A stretch of DNA of 64,000 nucleotides from the NCBI GenBank assembly GCA_039621445.1, contig CP154956.1, positions 16,869,562 through 16,933,561 of the forward strand. The letters run 5' to 3'. This stretch comes from Euglena gracilis. Taxonomy: Eukaryota > Euglenida > Euglenophyceae > Euglenales. Shown one piece after another: positions 55,819 to 64,000 of the stretch (the first letter of the stretch is position 1; every line of letters starts with the position of its first letter). The translations under genes and the position numbers were made by a program. Below the pieces are notes generated by a model that saw only the letters and a list, made by a program, of their open reading frames with translations, did no database searches and was not told the DNA's origin.

Positions 55819-56182
55819 CAGGGAATTTCTTGAGGACCCCCCCCGGGGGGGGGGTCCAGCCTCAGGCTGGCAAAAAGGCTGCTGCCTGGAAATGAGCTGC
55901 TGGCTGGACCCCCCCCCCCCGGGGGGATAGGGGGGGTCCGGGGCTGGAGGGGGCTGGGCTGGGCAGGGGATAGGTCAGCTGGGCAGCCCAGTTGGCTGGC
56001 CAGCCTGCGGCCGGCTGGCCCGGCCTCTGGCCGGGCTGGACCCGACTTTATTTCACTCGACCCCCCCCCCCCCCGGGGGGGGGCTCCCAGCCCGAATTTG
56101 GGCTGCTGGCTGGTTTTGAGCTGCTGGCTGGCTGGACCCCCCGGGGGGGAGTAGGGTACCCTCCGGCTTAAGAAATTCCCTG
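55819..56182. mobile_element. hAT-like MITE, family B, inverted copy
   Basis: Starts CAGGGAATTTCTTGAGG and ends GGCTTAAGAAATTCCCTG. The flanking octamers are CTATCGTA and CTATCATA (7 of 8). The interior is the reverse complement of the copies at 25340 and 52702. Confidence 0.85.
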
Positions 56183-56864
56183 CTATCATATTTATGGCTC
56201 ATTTCCACAAGGTTCCACTGCGCACCTCCTCAGGCAGCACCTAATCTTTTTGAGGTCAAGTGAAGCCCCATTTGTTTTTCCAATTCAAGAGATAATGTGG
56301 GTGAGGTTTTTTTTAAAACTTGGAAGACCCCCGGAGGGAGGGGAGGAGAGGGAGGGAGGGGTGGGTGTGCCATAAAATCATTTTGTCACTGGTCTCCAGG
56401 AGAGGGTAACAGACTCTTTTTTTCAAAGAGAACAATTGGTCATTGGACCAAACCTCTCCCCCCTGGGGGGGGGTCAGTAAAAAAAAGCCAATCAAAATGG
56501 CTTGACGCCAAAGCACTATACCACATTATATATCATTGTATTTTATAACATTTTGGGCATATGTCCTTGGAGTGGGGTGGGGTGCTAGCTGGCCAATCCA
56601 CTCTAATGTTCGGGGCCAAAGTGACTCGCTTGTATTGGAAGAGTGTCAGTGTCCCCAGGGGGGTCAGTAAAACAAATGGATGGTCTGGGTATCGGTGACC
56701 CTCGAAGGGAACCACCACTGTCCCATCTTTTCGGGTCACTTTTGGGCTCCACCCACCCCATGCTTTCCAGGGACGGGTCCAAAGTGGCGAATAATGGGAT
56801 TTGGGGGGGGGTTGGACTCCCACGCGGAAGCCACCCACCACCCATGCCTCGCCACCCCACACAG

Positions 56865-56935
56865 GCCGCGGGCACAACGCATGGCGCCAACGGCCCGGAG
56901 GAGCAACGGCGGCAGACGCAGAGATTCGCTTAACG
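56865..56935 (+). CDS. Downstream candidate exon (AWRQRPGG)
   Basis: Acceptor CGCCACCCCACACAG, donor TTAACG|GTGGGT. In the phase left by 54877 it encodes RGHNAWRQRPGGATAADAEI then RLT. The two other frames are open as well, so this rests on phase alone. Confidence 0.45.
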
Positions 56936-59388
56936 GTGGGTTTTTGATAGTGGGTGTGTGTGGGGGGGGGAGTGCGCCATGGGCAGGGGATTATTTTTAA
57001 GCCGGCCCCCCCTCCCCCCCCCCCCCCCCCCGGGGTGTCCCGCCAGCCAGAACTGTCTTTCCAAGCCAACAGTCGGATTGTGGACCCCCCCCAAAATGGT
57101 GATAAAGATTTCGAAGCCCGGCAAAGCCGGGCTGTTCGGCACAAAGCACCGAGAATTTTCGGGGGAAATGGGAGGCAACAATGGCCAAAGATGGCCGTTT
57201 TGGGTATCCTTGGGGGGTTTCCCCTCAAAATTTTGGCTGAAAAAAAAACCAACCAAGCTGACAGAAGAAGAAGCCACCAGCCGGGTCCTGCCCCAGCAGT
57301 TGTTAGGACTGGACCCCCCGGACCACCCACCCTTTTCCCAGCCAGCCGGCTGGACCCCCCCCCCTCCCCGAGGGTTGTTAAGATCTTCGTCAGTCAGGCT
57401 GGCTGAAGGCCAGGCCGCAAAGTTTCTTTCAAGGGTTTTTGGTCGATTTTGGGTGGGTTTTAGTGGGTGGATGGGTGGCTTGGTGGGTGGACCCCAGGGA
57501 TGGATGGGAAACCCTTCGGTATTGAGGTAGATGGTGGGGGGGGTCCCGACCCCCCCCCTGGGGGGTAAGGTGGTAGGGGGGGGGGGTCCGGACCCCCCCC
57601 CCTAGATGTTGGGAGGGGGGTCTGGACCCCACCCCCCCTCCTTGACAAGTGCCAAAAATAGCAGAAAATTTTCTTCCGGCGTTGTGCGCCAGAAAATGAG
57701 CAAAACCACCCCCTTTTCTGACTTTGGACACATTGCCCATTTTTTGATGTGTTGGTTTTTCCCCCCAAAAAATGCTCAAAAAATTTCAAAAAAATGAGCA
57801 TTTTTGGATCGATTTTCAAAGAAAAATCAGGGATTTTTGACCGATTTCGACCCGATTTCGGCCCTTTGCCCGTCCATGAAATCGAAAAAAAATTTTCGGC
57901 CCCCTCTCAGTTTCGAGGTAGGAGGGGGGGTCCGACCCACTCCCCCCCCTCAAGGCTTCCCATCCATCCCTGGTGGACCCCCCCCCCCCCCGACCACCCA
58001 GGGGACCCAGGGGGGTTGTGTGGCGGGTTTTCAAAACAAAGTGGGTGGGTGGGTTCAGTGCCCCCCTACCCCCAGCTGGGGGGGGGGCACTAAGTGAAAC
58101 TATGGGCACACCGCCGAACGCCGGCTGGCGGCGTTTGCAAACATCCTCCCGAAGGCGGAACCGGCGGAACCAAGTGTCTTTCCTGTCTCCGGCATCATAG
58201 GGCTTGATCTGTGCCTGCCTGCCCCTTCTCATCATCTTTTCTCAACCCTTCTCTTCTCTTTCCCCCCCAGCTCTTCTGCTCTTTTGGGAAGGGTGCTTTT
58301 TGAAGCCAAAAAGGCACTCAAAATTTGCCTCTGGATTTGCTCTTAGGCAGCCAAACTCGCACTTGAGGTTTTGATTTTTGCATTGCGCTTAAGCGCAATG
58401 TTGCAAACTTTTTGAAACCCGGTGGTGAAACCAACCCTTTTGACCCTCTGGTTCTGTGGAGACCCTCCACGGAACCGGGTTTTCTTTAGCCTTGGACCCC
58501 GGGGGTAGGGTGGGTGGGTCCCTTGGACCCCCCCCCCCGGGGTGGGGGTAGGGGCTGGTGGGTATATTTTTTGGCGCCGAAAATTTGAAAACGGTGCATG
58601 TTTTGGCCATTTTTGGGTTCAAGTGGGTGGGTCCCCCGGGACCTCCCCTCCCCCGGGGGGGCCCCACCCCAGGGGTGGGTGGGTGGGTGCCGACCCCCTC
58701 CCCCCCCCGGTCTTAAAAAGAAAATGCACCTTTTTAAAAGAAGTCCCGGAGTTCAAACCCCTGTTTGAACTCCGGGACACGTGAACTTTCCCTAAAAAGT
58801 GCCAAAACCCCCGCTGTGAGTCCCTCGTTTTTGAAGCCTCGACTGTGTTCCCCAGATGGTGCTACACAGGCTGGGTGAATTTTGGCCCTTTTTGTTGCTT
58901 TTCAAGGCTCTCCCATATGTCCGTGAAGGTTTGCCTGAGGCGTCCAGAGGGTCGACTCCAGACACGCACTGTGAAAAGTTGGGAAAAAAGCGGCGTGTCA
59001 CAGAGTTGTGATCCCTGGGTGCTTGAAGCGCGAGGAGCGGTACAGCGGGAACCACGCAGGTGTAGGGGTTGGGGGGTATGGGGCAAGCCCAGGGTTTTGT
59101 CCTCTGGTGCCCACACTGCCGGGCATAGAAGGCAATGGTTTTGGATATTGTGCGCAAGCTCAACAGCAATACATTGCGCGCAAGCGCAATGTACAACTGT
59201 CGCGCTTGCGCATAATGTATTTCCTCACCAAGCCACATGCTGGCTGCGCAGAGAGAGGCCTTGACACACCGTAACAAATCAGAGGGACTCTCATAAGCTC
59301 AGGGGCTTCTGTTATACAAGCGCAACAGTTATACATTGCGCTCGTGTATAACTATTGCGCTTGCACGCAATGTCCTTTCAAATTGCAG

Positions 59389-59560
59389 ATGTATTTGAAT
59401 GTGTGCGTGCTGGGAGAAGGTGGGGAGGATGATGAATGGGGTTTGAGCACTGCTGTGCCAGAAGCTGGGTTGGCCATTTTGAGGGAGGCTGCTGTTGCCG
59501 ATGGGCCCTTTCAATTTCTCAATTTCAGTCGTACCCAGAGTTGTGCGCTTCAAATCCTGG
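59389..59560 (+). CDS. Downstream exon (LGEGGEDDEWGLSTAV)
   Basis: Acceptor TTTCAAATTGCAG and a consensus donor CCTGG|GTGAGT. It encodes MYLNVCVLGEGGEDDEWGLS, then TAVPEAGLAILREAAVADGP and FQFLNFSRTQSCALQIL. The second half looks like a folded alpha/beta segment, but no family is recognised. An internal AG after CAATTTCTCAATTTCAG (59528) could be an alternative acceptor. Confidence 0.6.
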
Positions 59561-59617
59561 GTGAGTTTTAGGTTGGTGTGTTTTTATGTTTTTGTTTTGT
59601 TTGGTTGTTAGGCTTTG

Positions 59618-59637
59618 TTTTTTTTTTTTTTTTTTTT

Positions 59638-59684
<47 letters not shown>
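59618..59684. repeat. Poly-T tract
   Basis: About 65 bp of almost pure T, in the intron just upstream of the acceptor at 59753. It generates poly-Phe and poly-Lys artefact frames. Confidence 0.95.
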
Positions 59685-59685
<1 letters not shown>

Positions 59686-59753
59686 GGAGCCCAAAACTGT
59701 TTACTCGGCTGTGATTCCCAAGGTTCATCTGGTACCTGTTCTTTTCCAAACAG

Positions 59754-59843
59754 AAATTTTCCGACTTTCAAAAGTTGGCCAAAAAGAAGTGCCCTCTGGC
59801 ACTGGCAGTTGGGCTCACAACGCAGAGGACAAGAGCCGTCTGG
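59754..59843 (+). CDS. Downstream exon (IFRLSKVGQKEVPSG)
   Basis: Acceptor CTTTTCCAAACAG, donor CTGG|GTATGA. The split Glu codon fits the previous exon. It encodes IFRLSKVGQKEVPSGTGSWA then HNAEDKSRL. Confidence 0.6.
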
Positions 59844-59879
59844 GTATGAAGAAGTTGGTGGTTGCTTCATAATCCTGCC

Positions 59880-60171
59880 CAGGCTTTTGCTTACTGACCA
59901 GGGGGGGTGTTATAGGGTGCCTGCCCTAGCAGGCACACGCCCCCGGGGGGGGGACCCAGAAAATTTTCATTGAAAATTTGAAAATTTTCATTTTCATTTT
60001 CCGGGCCCCGGCACCTTCAGCGCCGGGGTCGGAGGGGGAGTGCCTGCTATGGGCAGGCACCCCCCAAAAACCCAACCACCCCAGGGGGGCGGATGGGGTG
60101 CTATGGGGTGCCTCCCCCCAGCCCCCCCCCCCCCCCCCCGTGGGGTTGGCACCCGACTTAGCAAAAGCCTG
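59880..60171. mobile_element. hAT-like MITE, family C, inverted copy
   Basis: Starts CAGGCTTTTGCTTACTG and ends ACTTAGCAAAAGCCTG. The flanking octamers are ATCCTGCC and AGCCTGCC (7 of 8). Confidence 0.8.
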
Positions 60172-60234
60172 AGCCTGCCCATTGCGCTTTGGCGCAACAG
60201 TTTCTATTTTTATTTTTTCACTGTGGGTGGAGAG

Positions 60235-60318
60235 AGCAGTCCTGGAAGCATCTCGTTACCAGAGCGGACAGAGTTAAGGTGGAGGAACCCCTTACCTGGG
60301 ACAGGAAGCCAACCACTG
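60235..60318 (+). CDS. Downstream exon (SWKHLVTRADRVKVEE)
   Basis: Acceptor CTGTGGGTGGAGAG downstream of a T-rich stretch, donor CACTG|GTGTGT. The phase fits 59843. It encodes QSWKHLVTRADRVKVEEPLT then WDRKPTT. Confidence 0.5.
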
Positions 60319-60408
60319 GTGTGTGAAAGAATGAAAATTTATTATAATTTGAGAGTTATATTGCACAAAGTCCCAATAGAAATACAATTTTTAAACTTGT
60401 ATGAGCAG

Positions 60409-60536
60409 CGTGGGTGTTGCACCGAAGCTCAATGTTGACCCAATTTCAAGACAACGTCCTTTTGTCCTACATTTTGTGCTCTATCCCCTCTGGTGTTCAT
60501 ACTCCACTAAGGCCGTTCTCTCCTGTTGTGAGATAG
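60409..60536 (+). CDS. Possible terminal exon with stop codon
   Basis: After acceptor ATGAGCAG, the phase left by 60318 opens a frame with WVLHRSSMLTQFQDNVLLSY, then ILCSIPSGVHTPLRPFSPVV, ending at TAG 60534-60536. It would close the downstream exon series. The acceptor is weak and no polyadenylation signal was identified. Confidence 0.3.
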
Positions 60537-60596
60537 CAGTTATATTGCAGTTATATTTCAAGCAGTTATATTGCGCTTCGGCGCAACAGCCACGCT

Positions 60597-61065
60597 GAAC
60601 CCCCCCCCAAAAATAAGACCCGGGTCTTATTTTTGGGTCCGTTGCTGGAAACCTCCAGGGGGGGTCTTATTTTTGGGGGGGGTCTTATTTTTGGATTTTT
60701 GCTTGACCGACCCGGGCCCCAAAAAAAACATCATTTTTCAGGTTCCCAAAAACACTAAAAATTTTCCTTCGGCGCTTCGCGCCATGTGCAAATTTGTGTA
60801 AGTTGACATTAGCATGTTTTTTGCACTTCAAGAATCTGAAATTTTTTGAAATTTCATCATTTTTGTGTGTGAGATTTCGGTTTTTGGCAATTTCTCAGGG
60901 AAAATTTTCACCGTCCCCGGCGCTTCGCGCCGTCAGGGGGGGTCTTATTTATGGGGGGGGGTCTTATTTTTGGATTTTTGCTCGGTCGGCCCAGGGGGGG
61001 TCTTATTTTTGGGGGGGGGTCTTATTTTTGGGGGGGGGTCTTATTTTTGGGGGGGGGTTTGCTTT
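60597..61065. repeat. GGGGGGTCTTATTTTT repeats
   Basis: Seven or more copies of a G run followed by TCTTATTTTTGG. The CGGCGCTTCGCGCC core appears at 60770 and 60920. It resembles the GGGGGGTATTATTT tract at 16835-17190. Confidence 0.8.
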
Positions 61066-62607
61066 ACAGTTTTAAAAATTGTATTTCTATTGCGCTTTGG
61101 CGCAGTGCAACTCTTAAATTTCCATTTCGACACCCATTGTGCAGATACGCAATGAAATCACATCGTTGATACATACATTGTTATCATTGCTCAAGTGCGG
61201 CAATGGTCACCCACGTGTTGAATTACCTCCCCCCCCCTTGTCCAACGACCGGGCTTGTCTAACGACCACCCCCCCCAGTCAGAGACGATCTTTTTGTATA
61301 CGATGTTGGTTCAGTACTGCGATAAAAATTGTGTGATTTTATTTTTGGTTTAGTTGCATTTGCATGTTCCAGTGATGCTTTTTTTTTGCAATTTGTTTGG
61401 GATTACCACCCTAAAATGGCTGAAAATGCCAAAACGGCACAAAAAAAGGCCAAAAGCTCCCCAAAATGGTTACAAATCACCCCAAAATGACTGAAATTTA
61501 TGGAAGTGTGAGATTGTTCCAAACGGCTGAAATTTGATTCCAGTTGGCCAAAAATGTCCAAAAATAGGCAAAAATGGCCTGAAATTGGGCAAAAAGTGGC
61601 CCAAAATTGCCAAAAGTGGCCAAAAGTTGCCCAAAATGGCCAGAAGTGGCCAAAAAATGGCTAAAGAAACCAAAAATGGCCAAAAGTGGCCAAGAATGGC
61701 TAAATGAAACCAAACGTGGCAAAAAACGGCCAAAAGTGACCCCCAAAAAAATCCCAAGAGTGGCCAAACAATGGTCAAAAGTGGCCAAAAAATGGCTATT
61801 TTCGCCAAAAATGCCGAAAATAGCCCAAAGTTGTCCAAAATGACCAAATACCCCCCATATGTGGCCAATTTATTGCCGACCTGGGGCCCACCCCCCTTGT
61901 CTAACGACCACCCCCCCCCTGGTCGGAGACGAACATTGGCCAATTTAGCGACCGCCCCCCCCCCCCCCCCGGTCGGAGACGAACATTTGTGGTCGTTGGA
62001 CAAGGGGGGGAGATACAAAATATTACAAACATTGAGCCAAAAGCCTCGGTGTTCGAAACAAAAAAAATTGACATTGCGCGTGCCGCAATTTTGCGGTCAC
62101 TTTCAAAGCTATAGGCCGCCTAAGTTGCTTTGCATTTCAGCAAGTTTTTTTTGTTGTTCACAAACACAAGAAGGGGTGTATTGCTTTTCTGCAACTGTTG
62201 CAATTTGGATTCAGGGGTGGGTTATCAATATCTCTTTGCCCGATTGCTTTGCATCACTTGTTGAAATTTCTGGGCAAGATGTCGCATTTTTGTGACGTTT
62301 GAACTCCCAAAAATGCATCGCATCAAGACTTTTTTTGTGCTTCTTTGTATTTTTGTGCTTCGAGTTTTATAAGGACCAATGTTCAGTTCGCAACGCTGAA
62401 TGAGAGCGATTCCCAAAAAGATACAGCATTAGCACAACATTTGAAAGACAGTGTGCAAAGAAGAAGAGCCGCATGCTGCTACCTTGCAGGCAAGCAGGTC
62501 AACGTTGCCCCTCCGTGCGTTCACAAGGCCAGTGCTCTTCTCATTTTGTTGCCCGGACTCAATTCTGTGCCGAGAAATTCATTCTGGTGGGGTGGGCACT
62601 GGGCACA

Positions 62608-62674
62608 ATGTCCGCCCCGGTGCCCCGCATTCCGGAGGAGGTGTCGTGCCACAGCACGTCCATCAAGGAAGAGG
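62608..62674 (+). CDS. Gene B exon 1
   Basis: ATG at 62608 in the context GGGCACAATGTCC. It encodes MSAPVPRIPEEVSCHSTSIK then EE. The donor GAGG|GTATGT is close to consensus, phase 1. No AG lies close upstream, which supports a start codon rather than an internal exon. Function unknown. Confidence 0.55.
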
Positions 62675-63219
62675 GTATGTCCCGTGTGCCTCATGCCAGC
62701 GATGTCTCGGTTTTGGGGGGGGCACCAGAAACAACAAAATCGATATGAGTTGCGATTTTTTTTTAATTGGATGGTCTGCCCCCTCCCCAGGCCGGCCAAA
62801 AATGAATGAATGAATGGGAACCCCTTCCGTTTTGAGGCAGGCGGGGGGTCCCGACCCCATCCCCGGGGGTGTGGCAGTCCGGACCTCCCCCTCCCCAACA
62901 TGGGGGGGGGGGTCGGACACCCCCCTCTTCCTCCTCGAAACGGTGAGGGGCAGGGATAATTTTAATCATATTATTAATAGAATATTAAATAATAAATAAT
63001 AGTAAGTCATAACAATAATTCTGCCAATAATTTAATATTTGTTATAATTAATGATATTAATTACAATTATTCGGACCCCCCCCCCCAGGGCTTCCCATTC
63101 ATCCCTGCCTCTCCCCCAAACCGACAAGCCTGGAACATCTCTCAAGGCAATTCATCTTTCCTCTGCTTCGCCTTGTGGGGCCGAGGCAGCGCCAACCCCC
63201 CCCCCCAACTCTCCCACAG

Positions 63220-63314
63220 CCGTGCCGGGCGTGCCGGACTACCCGGCGTGGCTGGTGGAGCCCGACCCGGACGAGGCGGAGTACGAGGTGGTGGACCTGC
63301 CCTTCGGCGGGCCG
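63220..63314 (+). CDS. Gene B exon 2
   Basis: Acceptor CCAACTCTCCCACAG. The split Ala codon joins exon 1. It encodes VPGVPDYPAWLVEPDPDEAE then YEVVDLPFGGP, acidic and GC-rich. The donor GGGCCG|GTGGGC keeps phase 0; CCATT|GTGCTG at 63333 is the alternative. The gene presumably continues beyond the window. No family recognised. Confidence 0.65.
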
Positions 63315-64000
63315 GTGGGCGGCCCCAACCATTGTGCTGGCTGTGCCGCGCAGGCTCTTCTGTCCCCCCCCCCAGGGGGGGGGCAGTCCCAGGGGGTTGT
63401 GCTTAGTCGGATGCCAACCCCACGGGGGTGAGGTGCTGGGGGCAGGCACCCCCCTCCGACCCCGGCGCCGAAGACGCCAGGGGCCCGGAAAAGGCCATTT
63501 TCAATGAAAATTTTCTGGGTTCCCCCTCAGACCTCTCCCCCCCGGGGTGTGCCTGCTATGGGCAGGCACCCTAGAGCACCCCCCCCCCCCCCGCGGTCGG
63601 TCAGCACAAGCCTGACCAAGCACCTCTGATGATGCTGGGCGATGCTGGGCGATGCTGGATTTTTGGAGACCAGAGGTGGGGTTCGATGCTGGGCGATCCT
63701 GGCATTTTTTTTGTATATTTTGAATAATTAAAACCATTTTTAGGACAATTTTCCCGCACGTCTCCAAAATTGCACCCATCTTGGCCATTTTGGGTTTATT
63801 TTTTTGCGAATTTGGAGCTATGTTGCATTGATTTGGGCAAATATTGGGCTAATTTGGTCAATATGAACACTTTTTTTTTGGCATTTTTGGCCATTTTGTG
63901 CCATTTTGGCGATTTGGGTAATTTTGTGGATCTTTGAATCTTTTGTGGACATTGTTGACGTTTTGGGGCTCTGGGTGAGGGAGGCGTCGACCCCTCCCCA
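63315..64000. other. Intron of gene B, MITE remnants
   Basis: A degenerate family C element (about 63386-63617, right end TCAGCACAAGCCTG), GATGCTGGGCGATGCTGG repeats near 63632 and AT-rich unique sequence. No exon seen. Confidence 0.6.

Noticed and set aside
54978-56189. 403-codon minus-strand open frame
   Set aside because: It runs through the GTGCGCCGCGG minisatellite and an entire family B MITE with target duplications, so it cannot be one gene.
57253-57295. Candidate exon encoding KKKPPAGSCPSSC and a stop
   Set aside because: The flanks (GCTGAAAA..CCAAGCTGACAG) match repeat sequence seen at 15288 and 35087, so the apparent acceptor is part of a repeat.
59568-59870. Poly-Lys minus-strand frame and poly-Phe + strand frame
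   Set aside because: Both are produced by the poly-T tract.

Overview
This window looks like a piece of a large, repeat-rich eukaryotic nuclear genome, most likely from a protist or alga; no species can be named from the sequence. The evidence is many short GC-rich coding blocks bounded by GT..AG splice sites, separated by introns of 50 bp to several kb. These introns are packed with small inverted-repeat elements, C/G homopolymer runs, CA microsatellites and TTAGGG-type telomeric repeats. There are no bacterial operons, ribosome-binding sites, rRNA genes or CRISPR arrays. Nearly all long open frames are artefacts of homopolymers or repeats.

Layout. Bases 1-7400 hold only repeats: two inverted copies of a ~0.8 kb element, foldback palindromes and tandem repeats. 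From 7427 to 39204 on the + strand lies one very long, heavily interrupted gene (gene A). It starts with a CUE-type ubiquitin-binding domain at about 7430-7560. A long Ser/Pro/Ala/Gln-rich, probably disordered stretch follows, spread over about twenty exons. It ends in an OTU-family cysteine-protease (deubiquitinase) domain split over exons at 31077, 31973, 33903, 34203, 35852 and ~38967. The catalytic Cys motif (DGNC, near 32010) and the catalytic His motif (PIHYNS, near 39100) are 7 kb apart. The reading phase agrees at most of the splice junctions worked out by hand, which is the main support for the model.

From 42.8 to 60.5 kb a second series of + strand exons with matching phases encodes Ser-rich and charged segments, including two related exons ending in ADFLK. 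It may be the C-terminal part of gene A or a separate gene; a possible stop codon lies at 60534. A third gene (gene B) appears to start at 62608 and run past the last exon seen, at 63220-63314.

Mobile DNA dominates the rest. Several families of hAT-like miniature elements (termini starting CAGGG or CAGGC, 8-bp target duplications) sit in the introns, some of them exactly at splice acceptors. A rearranged Tc1/mariner copy occupies 13110-14672, a perfect-TSD hairpin lies at 18530-18800, and a head-to-head telomeric array lies at 51355-51502. A 161-base gap of Ns (36164-36324) lies inside the OTU part of gene A. All exon boundaries are hand-inferred and have not been tested against transcripts.
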